Of a DNA stretch of 39,219 nt, positions 24,292-31,874 are shown piece after piece. Each line of letters opens with the position of its first letter. Within the stretch, counting starts at the first letter, position 1. The translations under genes and the position numbers were made by a program. This stretch comes from JACPGQ01 sp039798685 (GTDB taxonomy: Bacteria > Patescibacteriota > Microgenomatia > Levybacterales > UBA12049), in contig JBDKFM010000002.1 in NCBI GenBank assembly GCA_039798685.1, positions 1 through 39,219 on the forward strand. Reading direction: 5' to 3'. Below the pieces are notes generated by a model. It saw only the letters and a program-made list of their open reading frames with translations. It searched no databases and was not told where the DNA came from.

Positions 24292-25294
24292 TTGAGTAGA
24301 GCGATTCGTAATTTAATGACGTTACTACTTTGCCTTTCGCATCTGTGAGAAGTTTCTCTTTCAACATAAACGCAGGATATTTTGTCCACGAATTTTTTTT
24401 CTGAATCCCCCACGCACCACCCGTATCTGCATAGCGTCTGCTCAAATATAACTGACTTTGTCTTACCAAATCAGCGTCTGCAAATGTCCCCTTCGGAACT
24501 GCTTTTAGGAGTAAATTTGCCGACTCGATCGGGTACTCTCGGGCATATTCATACCCTTTTGCAGTAGCCTTCATAAATCGTTTGATACGGTCAGAGCGTG
24601 TGTTGACAGAATCAGGATGCGCGATGATATTCGGCGTTGAGTAATCCGGTATACCGAATGCAGTAATGGGAAAAGCAGTAAGTGATAGTCCCTGCATCTT
24701 CGCAGCAACTCCGTCCCATCCGTCAAAGATCCACACAAAATCTACCTGTCCGCTCTCAAGCGCCTGCATCGCTGAGACAGTAAGAGTGACAGTCTCAAAC
24801 TCTCCCTGTCCACCAGCACTCTGGATAATTTTTCTCACAACTGCCTCCTCAAACGGCGCACCGAAACCTCCGTATATTTTCCCGTCTAAATCAGATGGAC
24901 GCGTGATGCCTGAATCTTCTCTCACAACGAGACTTGAGGTATTGTGTTGGATGATCGATGCAATTGAGACAACAGGGCTACCAAGCGCAGCATCACTCAC
25001 TACTCCCTCTGTCGAACTTATCCCGACATCCGCTTTCTTCGTCGCGACCAATACATCAGAAGAAACTGCCTGACTATATGGAAGTATTGTGACTCGAACA
25101 CCTTCATCTTTATACCATCCCTTCTTTTGTGCAACGTAGATTCCCGTATGATTTGTATTAGGCGTCCAATCAAGGGCAACCGTTACTTCCTGCAATTCTA
25201 CAGGTGTTGAGGTTATTTGCTTCTCTTTGGGATACAGATTAACTCCGAGGATACACAGGAGAACAACAGCACCAAGAATGATTTTTTTCTTCAT
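24269..25294 (-). CDS. thiY: Thiamine pyrimidine precursor-binding protein (ThiY, NMT1/THI5-like)
   Basis: Extracytoplasmic binding protein that in this family captures HMP-type pyrimidines such as formylaminopyrimidine. An N-terminal signal/anchor (residues 1-21) is followed by the NMT1/THI5 pattern VALDWTPNTNHTGIYVAQ and GWYKDEGV, then GFGAPFEEAVVRKI and GQVDFVWIFDGWDG. There is no clear lipobox. The frame stays open for 12 codons upstream, but those bases are the conserved 3' part of the TPP riboswitch, so the start is MKKKI at 25294. AGAGG lies three bases before the ATG, inside the riboswitch 3' end, so TPP probably blocks ribosome access. Confidence 0.93.
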   Translation of the reverse strand: MKKKIILGAVVLLCILGVNLYPKEKQITSTPVELQEVTVALDWTPNTNHTGIYVAQKKGWYKDEGVRVTILPYSQAVSSDVLVATKKADVGISSTEGVVSDAALGSPVVSIASIIQHNTSSLVVREDSGITRPSDLDGKIYGGFGAPFEEAVVRKIIQSAGGQGEFETVTLTVSAMQALESGQVDFVWIFDGWDGVAAKMQGLSLTAFPITAFGIPDYSTPNIIAHPDSVNTRSDRIKRFMKATAKGYEYAREYPIESANLLLKAVPKGTFADADLVRQSQLYLSRRYADTGGAWGIQKKNSWTKYPAFMLKEKLLTDAKGKVVTSLNYESLYSNVFLFEK

Positions 25295-25298
25295 ATTC

Positions 25299-25384
25299 CT
25301 CTCGCCGGCATTACCCGGATCAGGTTCCATGGGTCGTCCGGTTTTCCGAACCTCTCAGCCTGCCATACAAGCTCCCCTCTCAGT
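25299..25384 (-). ncRNA. TPP riboswitch (THI element)
   Basis: Conserved core on the minus strand: GGGGAGC, then GGCTGAGAGG (CTGAGA at 25358-25353). A stem GTTCGG/CCGGAC with an AAAA loop follows, then GACCC, GAACCTGATCCGGGTAATG and GCCGGCG. The CUGAGA and GGnUAAUnCCnGCG boxes are exact. The closing P1 helix is not obvious. It lies directly before thiY, and its 3' end overlaps the thiY ribosome-binding site, suggesting translational OFF control by TPP. Confidence 0.95.
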
Positions 25385-25386
25385 GC

Positions 25387-25392
25387 ATTGTA
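25387..25392 (-). promoter_or_regulatory. Extended -10 promoter of the thiamine transporter operon
   Basis: TGGTACAAT on the minus strand. The hexamer ends only a few bases before the riboswitch core, so the aptamer begins almost at the transcript's 5' end. No -35 match. Confidence 0.6.
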
Positions 25393-25438
25393 CCATACCA
25401 AATCCGTAAAATTCCTCGCATTTTCTCCGACAAAACCA

Positions 25439-25444
25439 TATAAT
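25439..25444 (+). promoter_or_regulatory. -10 box of the ECF sigma factor gene
   Basis: Perfect TATAAT six bases before the ATG at 25451; no -35. Divergent from the riboswitch promoter at 25387-25392. Confidence 0.6.
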
Positions 25445-25450
25445 ACCTCT

Positions 25451-25978
25451 ATGTCTTTTATCGCGCGTATTAAAGCCGGAGAAAAAACAGCAATCGTCGA
25501 ATTCTACAAAGCATTTGCACCAAAAATTCAGCTCTATCTCGAACGCCGTCTTCCAAAAGAAATCGCTCATGAAATCCTCAACGACGTCTTCCTCGATGCG
25601 CTCGATGAGATTCCCCTCCTCAAGCATGAACAAAATATTCTCGGATGGCTCTACCGCATCGCCCGCAACAAAACGATCGATTATTACCGCAAGAAAAAAC
25701 TCAAATCCGTCCTTTTCTCACAAGTCCCCTACCTGGAGTTCGCGGCCAAAGAAATGACGCAGCCGGAATTTGTCCTGGAAAAAGAACGCATACGTGAGCG
25801 GATTGAAATTGTAATGAGAAAACTCTCGACAAAATATGCAATTATTTTAAGAATGCATTATGAAGATGGCATGAGAATTAAGGATATTGCACTTTCTCTC
25901 AATCTGACCTCAAAAGCTACAGAGTCTTTGCTCTTTAGAGCAAGACAAAAGTTTATAAAGGAATATTCTTCGCAGTAG
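25451..25978 (+). CDS. ECF-family RNA polymerase sigma factor
   Basis: A 175-residue sigma-70 factor with only regions 2 and 4. Region 2 spans about residues 10-65 (EFYKAFAPKIQLYLERRL, GWLYRIARNKTIDYYRKKK). Region 4 spans about 112-170 (KLSTKYAIILRMHYEDGM, IKDIALSLNLTSKATESL). It would redirect RNA polymerase to a small regulon. The longer frame from 25217 runs through the riboswitch and is rejected because of the TATAAT six bases before this ATG. Two small membrane-protein genes follow; one may be an anti-sigma-like partner, but no known anti-sigma domain is seen. Confidence 0.92.
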   Translation: MSFIARIKAGEKTAIVEFYKAFAPKIQLYLERRLPKEIAHEILNDVFLDALDEIPLLKHEQNILGWLYRIARNKTIDYYRKKKLKSVLFSQVPYLEFAAKEMTQPEFVLEKERIRERIEIVMRKLSTKYAIILRMHYEDGMRIKDIALSLNLTSKATESLLFRARQKFIKEYSSQ

Positions 25979-25994
25979 ACCACAAGTGCCTGGG

Positions 25995-26035
25995 TCCGCC
26001 TGCATCATTATGCGAAGCATTACGGGCAGGCGAGA
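25995..26035. repeat. REP-like inverted repeat
   Basis: CCGCCTGCATCATTATGCG followed by AAGCATTACGGGCAGGCG. The outer arms CGCCTGC and GCAGGCG pair, and ATTATGCGAAGCATTA contains a second nested inverted repeat. Noncoding, between the sigma gene and a small gene. Confidence 0.6.
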
Positions 26036-26071
26036 ATGAAATTCATCAAAGAATACGATATATCATAATAG

Positions 26072-26147
26072 ATGTCATTGTGAACAAAGCGAAGTAGTCT
26101 CTTAAAGTAAGATTGCCACATCGCTCTCGCACCACGAAAAGACAGAC
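26072..26147. repeat. REP/MITE-like element with imperfect terminal inverted repeats
   Basis: The left arm reads GTCATTGTGAACAAAGCGAAG and the right arm ends GCTCTCGCACCACGAAAAGAC. The layout resembles the widespread bacterial GTCATTGCGA-type dispersed repeats with diverged arms. It lies directly before the ATG at 26151 and leaves no room for a normal promoter there. Confidence 0.5.
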
Positions 26148-26150
26148 ATT

Positions 26151-26393
26151 ATGGACGAACGGAAATTCTTAGAACTACTTGAGAAACGCGCAGATGAGCA
26201 GGAGCGTCTCATCAAACAGATTCCACTGCAGCGTGTCTTTTTGACCTCAAGCCTCTGGCTTGGATCGCATCCCTGGCGGTTTCTCATCCCACTTGCACTC
26301 CTCCTTACAATGCTTTTCCGAACAATTCTCGGATACCGCTACTACGAACTGATACTGAAGATATTCGGCGGATTTGGATTTATCTTAAAATGA
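26151..26393 (+). CDS. Small single-span membrane protein, 80 aa
   Basis: A cytoplasmic amphipathic N-terminus (MDERKFLELLEKRADEQERL, about 40 residues) is followed by a membrane segment (about residues 44-62) and a short hydrophobic tail. A cytosolic helix plus one membrane span downstream of an ECF sigma factor would suit an anti-sigma-like role, but this is inference only. No promoter is recognised; the gene begins three bases after a REP-like element. Its TGA overlaps the next start (ATGA). Confidence 0.65.
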   Translation: MDERKFLELLEKRADEQERLIKQIPLQRVFLTSSLWLGSHPWRFLIPLALLLTMLFRTILGYRYYELILKIFGGFGFILK

Positions 26394-26707
26394 AAAAGCC
26401 TGTACTCTACATCTTTATCGGCTACGTCTGGAGCAAAACGCTTCTCGGACTTGTGATCCACCCATATAAATCAGTCAGGGAAATGACAAGGCAAAAAGTA
26501 CTTGTTCCTGTCGTGTTCTCACCACTCATCGGTCTGTCTATTCTGTTTGTACTCGGCCGTATGGGGTCATTTGTTTTCGAGGTCGAGGGATTTAGAAGAA
26601 CCGTTCTCGCCGTTACTCTCTCAACCGGACTTATCGCAATACTACTCTGGCAGGCATTCCTCCTCTACCTTCTTCTTAGCTTTTATCTCGGTATGAAAAA
26701 TAGATAA
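26390..26707 (+). CDS. Small polytopic membrane protein, 105 aa
   Basis: Three hydrophobic segments can be seen (about residues 4-22, 37-56 and 70-98), with a charged loop HPYKSVREMTRQKV resembling the N-terminus of Yip1-like membrane proteins. The start overlaps the preceding gene by four bases (ATGA), so the two are translationally coupled. No family assignment. Confidence 0.7.
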   Translation: MKKPVLYIFIGYVWSKTLLGLVIHPYKSVREMTRQKVLVPVVFSPLIGLSILFVLGRMGSFVFEVEGFRRTVLAVTLSTGLIAILLWQAFLLYLLLSFYLGMKNR

Positions 26708-26711
26708 TCCC

Positions 26712-26740
26712 TTGTCTACAGGATAAACTTCTACTATACT
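26712..26740 (+). promoter_or_regulatory. Promoter of the gene at 26747
   Basis: TTGTCT (26712-26717), 17-base spacer, TATACT (26735-26740), six bases before the ATG. Confidence 0.65.
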
Positions 26741-26746
26741 TCCGGG

Positions 26747-27220
26747 ATGAGAAATTCTGAAACTACAGAACAACGCTTTTCACGAAGAGCTCTCCTCACG
26801 GGAGGAGTGCTTACTGAGAAAGAAAAAGTTATCCTCGTATCTCCGATTCCTCTATATGCGACAATTTACCGTTCAGAAGATGTTGATCGGATTGATCTTC
26901 TCTCGCTTCAGGGACAACAAAAAACGATAAGAAAAAGTGGCGCAATTGGTGCGAAACTTGGTGCAGCGATCGGAGCTTTATGTGTAGTAGGTACCGAAGA
27001 AACACCCAGACGGAAATTTATTAAAAAAGTAATCAATGGAGCTTGTGAAGGGTCAGCGACTGGTCTTATATTCGGATCTAGTATAGCGCCACTTATGGGT
27101 GCAACCGGACTCGTAGATGTACACATCGTGCAGCCATTACTCAAAGGCATATCATCTCAAGAAGCATTGGAAAATTTACAGATTGAGAAAAAAGAAGCAG
27201 AGATGCAGAGAAATACGTAA
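26747..27220 (+). CDS. Hypothetical protein, 157 aa, with glycine-zipper-like segments
   Basis: No family recognised. After a polar N-terminus and a beta-rich stretch (KVILVSPIPLYATIYRSEDV), the middle has Gly/Ala-rich hydrophobic segments: GAIGAKLGAAIGALCVVG, and GSATGLIFGSSIAPLMGATG. These resemble glycine zippers that insert into membranes. The C-terminus is a charged helix. It has its own promoter 17/6 spaced and appears leaderless. Confidence 0.68.
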   Translation: MRNSETTEQRFSRRALLTGGVLTEKEKVILVSPIPLYATIYRSEDVDRIDLLSLQGQQKTIRKSGAIGAKLGAAIGALCVVGTEETPRRKFIKKVINGACEGSATGLIFGSSIAPLMGATGLVDVHIVQPLLKGISSQEALENLQIEKKEAEMQRNT

Positions 27221-27353
27221 GTATTCATAAAAGAAATACTCTAAAACCTGCACTCTCCTAGACGTCAAATACTATACACATATTTTGTACCCAAAAAAAT
27301 AGAATAAGTGACTATTGAGGAGAAATTTTAATCCGCAGAAATCCTTGAAGAGA

Positions 27354-28775
27354 TTATTTTTTGACTCTTTTTATATGTGTACCCTTTTCAGAATCATTGA
27401 GTTCGTACCCAAGACGCAATATCTTATCCCGTAGCTGATCAGCCGCCTTATACTCCTGATCGTTCCGCAAACGCTTTCTCTCATTGACCAATGCCCTGAT
27501 ATCATCAGGAACATCAAGCGCTTCCTCACGACTTCTGAGCACTTGTGCATTTTTGAGATCCAAACCGAGCACTTTATCAAACTTTAACAGCGCTTTCTTC
27601 TTCGCAGAATCAGAGAGATCTGATTTCACCATCTCCCACATCACGGCTGTTGCCTCCGGATAGTTCAGGTCGTCGTTTATCGCCGCCAGAAACCGTTGTT
27701 CGAAAGATTTTGCCCCACCGGTTCCTGTCATACCCTCTTCCTCTTCAAAACGGATAACAATTTCACGTAATTTATTAAGCGCATTCTGCGCCGCCTGCAA
27801 CGCGACAAGTGTAAAGTTCATCTCCTGTCTGTAATGCGCCTGCATGTAGAGATACCGAAGAGCAAGAGGATCATATCCCTCTTTCTCCAGATCATAGAGT
27901 TTATAATTATTGCCTTTACTTTTACTCATCCGCTCACCCTGCACGAGAATAAACGCTCCGTGTACCCAAAAATTCGCAAATTTCTGCCCGGTTGCCGCCT
28001 CGGACTGTGCAATTTCATTGGGGTGATGTGTCTCCCGCAGATCGATTCCTCCCACATGTATATCAAACGACGAGCCGAGATACTTCATCGCCATCGCAGA
28101 ACACTCTATATGCCAACCGGGAAATCCGACTCCCCATGGACTCTTCCACTCCATCTGCCTCTTCACTCCGTGAGGCGTAAACTTCCAAAGTGCAAAATCT
28201 CTGGGATTTCTCTTCTCCGCATTGACCTCAACACGGGCACCTTCTTTGATTTGATCGAGATTTGAGAGCGCTCCGTAATCAGCAAGCATCGTTGTATCAA
28301 AATAAATCCCGTCACTTGTCTGATAGGTAAACCCTTTGGCATCAAGCGTTTTTATGAGATCGATCTGTTCTTGTATGTGATCCGTCGCCTTTACCAGATG
28401 TGTTGGTGGTGTGAGATTGAGCGCGCCGTAATCTTTCAAAAATGCATCTGTATAAAATGCAGCAATCTCCCATGCTGATTTACCTTCTTTTTCGGCTGAT
28501 TTTTCCATCCTGTCATCACCTGTATCCGCGTCGCCGAGGTTATCACCCGTCAAATGCCCGACATCAGTGATATTCATCACAGAATCAACTTCATAGCCGT
28601 TGTACTGCAAGGTCCGAAGAAGAAGATCAGATGTCGTATAAGTACGGAAATTGCCGATATGCGCAAAATCATAGACTGTCGGACCACACGTATACATCCC
28701 GACATTGAGACTACCTTCTCGAATGGGTTTAAAATCCTCGATTTTTCTTGTGAGTGAGTTATAAAGTCTGAGCAT
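27354..28775 (-). CDS. cysS: Cysteinyl-tRNA synthetase
   Basis: Charges tRNA-Cys. It carries the zinc Cys in YTCGPTVYDFAHIGN (also the HIGH-type motif), GWHIECSAM and HHPNEIAQSEA for zinc binding, and the KMSKS-type ERMSKSKGN. At 473 residues it has normal length, including the C-terminal helical DALR-type part. The frame extends seven codons upstream, but TACAAT at 28782-28787 lies six bases before the ATG at 28775. The protein therefore starts MLRLYNS, as is normal for the family. Confidence 0.97.
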   Translation of the reverse strand: MLRLYNSLTRKIEDFKPIREGSLNVGMYTCGPTVYDFAHIGNFRTYTTSDLLLRTLQYNGYEVDSVMNITDVGHLTGDNLGDADTGDDRMEKSAEKEGKSAWEIAAFYTDAFLKDYGALNLTPPTHLVKATDHIQEQIDLIKTLDAKGFTYQTSDGIYFDTTMLADYGALSNLDQIKEGARVEVNAEKRNPRDFALWKFTPHGVKRQMEWKSPWGVGFPGWHIECSAMAMKYLGSSFDIHVGGIDLRETHHPNEIAQSEAATGQKFANFWVHGAFILVQGERMSKSKGNNYKLYDLEKEGYDPLALRYLYMQAHYRQEMNFTLVALQAAQNALNKLREIVIRFEEEEGMTGTGGAKSFEQRFLAAINDDLNYPEATAVMWEMVKSDLSDSAKKKALLKFDKVLGLDLKNAQVLRSREEALDVPDDIRALVNERKRLRNDQEYKAADQLRDKILRLGYELNDSEKGTHIKRVKK

Positions 28776-28781
28776 GTATGG

Positions 28782-28787
28782 ATTGTA
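28782..28787 (-). promoter_or_regulatory. Extended -10 of cysS
   Basis: TGGTACAAT on the minus strand, hexamer six bases before the ATG at 28775. No -35 needed or seen. Confidence 0.6.
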
Positions 28788-28831
28788 CCATAGCAAAAAT
28801 CATTAAGATAGCCTCAGGTTCAGACCTATAG

Positions 28832-28860
28832 TTGATATGTTTCATGAAAATAAATATAAT
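28832..28860 (+). promoter_or_regulatory. Promoter of the gene at 28868
   Basis: TTGATA (28832-28837), 17-base spacer, TATAAT (28855-28860), seven bases before the ATG at 28868. Confidence 0.75.
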
Positions 28861-28867
28861 AGTCACC

Positions 28868-30007
28868 ATGAAATTAACCGAGGTACGTCACCCATCATAT
28901 GAGTACAAACCATCAGCACTCGTCTCTACTCCACCAGTGCTAGATATAGAGAGAGCAAAGTCAGCTCAAAAAGATGCTGAACTCTACTCTGTCGACAGTT
29001 TTTATCCTCACGAGCACCCTTCATTAGTGCTTGCAACGTCACTCATTTTTTATCATCACAACCTGAACAGGGATACGATCAAAGGAACGCCTCAGGAACA
29101 GGATATCGTCAGGCTAAGAACGCGAGAACTTGCTGCTGCAGAAACAACTGCTTTCCTTCCAACAATTGGTATCGAGATTGAGGCAGACCTTGAACCATAC
29201 CGCATGCAAACTGAGATTGCGAATCTCCAATATGAAGTTTTTTTTAGGACGCTGAGAATGCCCTCAAATCACGCAAGCAGTGTCAATGATTATTGGGAAT
29301 TCTCACCACCACCATCGTACTCAGCTTTTACCACTTCAAGAATTGCCTATGAACTCTTAAGAGGAAGATACATACCTTCACTTGCGACAAATAGACAACG
29401 GTTTACAAAGGGAATTAAATATACACTAAGTAACAAAGACCAAAAACGCATTACCACCAACCTCTCACAATATCTCCGCTCAGCACATATCAATTTCGGA
29501 GTACCGTCTGAGACAATGCTTTTTTCCCACGATACCAATGAACTAAAACAGGACATAACAACTCTTTCTGCATCACTCGCACTCGCATACACAAGTCAGC
29601 GCAGACTGACGAATCGCGTAAATCTGAATCTTCTTGCAGAGATACACAACGATGCCCAACCAACCGCAAAAAAACCAACGTTTGATAGGCTGGAGCTACT
29701 TCCTTTTGAGATCGGAGCTGCTTCAAGTTTAGAGCTTTTCATCAACTCGCAGTACTTAGCAGCAGCATTGTTTGCCTATCATTCCGAACAGAGGGACACA
29801 GCACTCGCGAGGTGCTGGCAACAATTCTCTGAGTTTACATCTGCATTAGTTCCCTCATTACCTTTAGAGACTGAAAAAGTACAGAAACTTGATACCACGC
29901 TTGGGAAAGATAACGAACTTCGTGAAAAGCTAAGGACATTAGTGAAAATCTACTCCCGTCATGCAATGAGTATCGCCGATCAGCTGAGTAACGAGACAAT
30001 TGTATAA
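28868..30007 (+). CDS. Hypothetical protein, 379 aa, possibly carboxylate-amine ligase-like
   Basis: No family is recognised with confidence. The segments TIGIEIEADLEPYRMQ (a GIEIE motif), YWEFSPPPSYSAFTTSRIA and SAHINFGVPSETM are spaced like the Glu-rich, substrate and His motifs of glutamate-cysteine-ligase/amidoligase-fold enzymes. This is weak pattern similarity only. There is no signal peptide or membrane helix. The longest frame starts at 28832, but that part is the promoter. The TATAAT seven bases before 28868 sets the start MKLTEV. Confidence 0.7.
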   Translation: MKLTEVRHPSYEYKPSALVSTPPVLDIERAKSAQKDAELYSVDSFYPHEHPSLVLATSLIFYHHNLNRDTIKGTPQEQDIVRLRTRELAAAETTAFLPTIGIEIEADLEPYRMQTEIANLQYEVFFRTLRMPSNHASSVNDYWEFSPPPSYSAFTTSRIAYELLRGRYIPSLATNRQRFTKGIKYTLSNKDQKRITTNLSQYLRSAHINFGVPSETMLFSHDTNELKQDITTLSASLALAYTSQRRLTNRVNLNLLAEIHNDAQPTAKKPTFDRLELLPFEIGAASSLELFINSQYLAAALFAYHSEQRDTALARCWQQFSEFTSALVPSLPLETEKVQKLDTTLGKDNELREKLRTLVKIYSRHAMSIADQLSNETIV

Positions 30008-30027
30008 CCTCAGAGGTTCTCAGTTTA

Positions 30028-30915
30028 TCAGGTTGCTTGACTTATAATACTCAGAACCGATGATCTCATCTCCTGGTCAAATATCTCTTTTCGTGTCGCT
30101 ACACGCGAACCAAACGTATTATGTGACCTCAGCAAAGCAAGCTTCTGACCTTGTGGTATTACTACTCGCTCCTGTTGATTTTGCGGCTGAGGATTCCAGA
30201 ACTTCACTGATTCATATGCAAGATAATAGTTTCCCGGAACAACAACTCCATTTTTTGTACGGAACGCATTGACACTATATGATGAATTTACACCAACTGT
30301 TTTACTTAGTAGTCCAACGCCGTCATAGCTCGTACTCCCAGCCTGAATGGCTTGCACAAACCGGTCTTCAGCAAGTATACAACTCCCTTCCTCTTGCACC
30401 CACTGAAAAAGCCTCGTCTCATATGAGGCAACCGGCAACTCACTCACTCTACCCCTCAGATCATCAGACATCACATCAATCGGGAATTCTGCGAGCATCG
30501 TTCCCAGAACAAATGCATAATTACTCTGCTCATGAGGATTTTGAGTGTAACGATCAAACATCACCGTCAGCATATGCATCACAGCATCATTTGAAGTTGC
30601 CTCCTTTACACTCTGCGCGGGCATCTTATCAGTACGAAATAATGACGAGCACAATTTTTCAAAAAGTGCATGCGTCGAAGGAAATGATGTAAATATATCT
30701 GAAACTACGAACGGTAAAAACGGATCGCCATCAGTGTAGAAAAAACTTTCAGCAACTTCTCTCGTGTGATCCGCTTGATCATGTGGGAGATTGTGCACTA
30801 AAGACTCTATATAAGTGTCAACGGATCGCATTCCGCGATTTAACTCATACCTCCTCGCTTGCCCGGAGTGCATGCTCTCAGAATATCTTCCCAGTTCACC
30901 TATAAAAACTCCCAT
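30028..30915 (-). CDS. Hypothetical protein, 295 aa
   Basis: No family recognised. The N-terminal two thirds are helical; the C-terminal third has strands (NGVVVPGNYYLAYESVKFW, ERVVIPQGQKLALLRSHN). No signal peptide. Unlike most genes here it has a real leader: promoter TTGACT-17-TATACT at 30935-30963, a Shine-Dalgarno GGAGG at 30919-30923 and 19 bases between the -10 and the ATG. It ends 20 bases after the convergent gene's stop. Confidence 0.72.
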   Translation of the reverse strand: MGVFIGELGRYSESMHSGQARRYELNRGMRSVDTYIESLVHNLPHDQADHTREVAESFFYTDGDPFLPFVVSDIFTSFPSTHALFEKLCSSLFRTDKMPAQSVKEATSNDAVMHMLTVMFDRYTQNPHEQSNYAFVLGTMLAEFPIDVMSDDLRGRVSELPVASYETRLFQWVQEEGSCILAEDRFVQAIQAGSTSYDGVGLLSKTVGVNSSYSVNAFRTKNGVVVPGNYYLAYESVKFWNPQPQNQQERVVIPQGQKLALLRSHNTFGSRVATRKEIFDQEMRSSVLSIISQAT

Positions 30916-30934
30916 ATTCCTCCATGAACAAATG

Positions 30935-30963
30935 AGTATAGGGGGCGATATCTAAAAAGTCAA
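30935..30963 (-). promoter_or_regulatory. Promoter with conventional leader for the 295-aa protein gene
   Basis: TTGACT (30963-30958), 17-base spacer, TATACT (30940-30935), then 19 bases containing GGAGG before the ATG. Confidence 0.65.
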
Positions 30964-30986
30964 TGTTATAGGACTAAATACTCAAC

Positions 30987-31511
30987 TTATCCTGAAGCCC
31001 CGGGGAATTTTTCTGTCTTCTGCTGCGCCTGCTTCAGCGCGATATCATCATCCTGTTTTTTCTTCTGCTCTTCTTCTTGCAAATCCTGCATTTTTTCCTG
31101 TTCCTCAACCTTTTTCTCCTGCTCCTCTTCCTCCTCAGCAGGTTTTCGCTCTGTCAACGGAATATAATATTCCTCCTGATGCAACTTCTGACGAAGCGCC
31201 TCAAGCTTCACTGCTTCCTCTGGAGTTTTTCCGTCTTTTATCTGATCCTTCACAAACTGACTCGGTTCTTTCACGTCTCCTTCTGCTTGCTGTGGGGAAA
31301 GTCCATGTGCTTCGTTTGGATTTGAAGGCGCATAAAAAGAATTGACCACTTCCTCAGTCTGCTGATCAGCTTGCACTGCCCCCTGCTGTCCAGACGGCTG
31401 CGTATTCCCTACCTGTCCCGCAACTGCTTTGGCACTCGTTTTGACCTGCTGAGCAAATCCCTTTTCAAGATTCTCAAGTCCCTCATCAAATGCTTTTTTT
31501 ATATTTACCAT
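30987..31511 (-). CDS. DUF5660-like coiled-coil protein
   Basis: A 174-residue, highly charged Gln/Glu/Lys-rich protein. A disordered Gln-rich N-terminal half is followed by EEAVKLEALRQKLHQEEYYI, a long coiled coil and the ending QQKTEKFPGASG. The conserved LHxEYY segment and the PGxSG end recall DUF5660, a family found mainly in Patescibacteria; I assign it from memory of the pattern. The function is unknown. It lies four bases after the DUF59 gene, in one unit. TACGAT and TATTAT lie 6 and 11 bases before the ATG. Confidence 0.75.
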   Translation of the reverse strand: MVNIKKAFDEGLENLEKGFAQQVKTSAKAVAGQVGNTQPSGQQGAVQADQQTEEVVNSFYAPSNPNEAHGLSPQQAEGDVKEPSQFVKDQIKDGKTPEEAVKLEALRQKLHQEEYYIPLTERKPAEEEEEQEKKVEEQEKMQDLQEEEQKKKQDDDIALKQAQQKTEKFPGASG

Positions 31512-31515
31512 ATCT

Positions 31516-31824
31516 TTATCGTATAATACCCATCAACTCTTTTGCATCATCTGTCATGTTGTCTGGATTCCATGCCGGCTCCCATACGAGATTGATTCTC
31601 GCCTCCTTGACTCCTTCTATCTTTTTTACCGCTACCGGGATCCACTCTTCAAACACAAATGACAGCGGACATCCGGGAGTCGTGAGAGTCATGGTAACTT
31701 CTACTTCCCCCTTGTCCTGATCGATAGCAATATCATAAATAAGTCCGAGATCAACAATATTGACGTTGAGCTCAGGGTCCAGAACTGTCTTCAATTGCTC
31801 AGTGACCTGTTCCTTTGTGATCAT
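31516..31824 (-). CDS. DUF59/MIP18 family protein (SufT-like iron-sulfur cluster factor)
   Basis: Compact domain: ITKEQVTEQLKTVLDPELN, VNIVDLGLIYDI, EVTMTLTTPGCPLSF. The motif with its Cys is typical of SufT/PaaD-type proteins that help mature iron-sulfur proteins. The 102-residue form starting MITKEQ is the normal family length. The extra six codons up to 31842 are not needed, and a TAGGAT lies eight bases before 31824. It is divergent from 31875 and co-directional with the DUF5660-like gene. No other suf gene is in the window. Confidence 0.9.
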   Translation of the reverse strand: MITKEQVTEQLKTVLDPELNVNIVDLGLIYDIAIDQDKGEVEVTMTLTTPGCPLSFVFEEWIPVAVKKIEGVKEARINLVWEPAWNPDNMTDDAKELMGIIR

Positions 31825-31860
31825 AGGATACAATCCTACCATATCCTCTGAGACTTCTGC

Positions 31861-31866
31861 TATAAT
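31861..31866 (+). promoter_or_regulatory. -10 box of the gene at 31875
   Basis: TATAAT eight bases before the ATG at 31875; no clear -35. Confidence 0.55.
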
Positions 31867-31874
31867 CCCAAGCT

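Noticed and set aside
25295..25330. N-terminal extension of thiY (12 codons).
   Set aside because: These bases are the conserved 3' half of the TPP riboswitch; the signal peptide begins at MKKKI (25294), which has its own ribosome-binding site.
25217..25450. N-terminal extension of the ECF sigma factor frame.
   Set aside because: It runs antisense through thiY and the riboswitch; sigma region 2 begins after 25451 and a TATAAT lies six bases before that ATG.
27221..27353. Possible small RNA or terminator between 26747-27220 and cysS.
   Set aside because: Only a weak AGTATT/AATACT inverted repeat without a T-tract is seen; nothing else supports an element.
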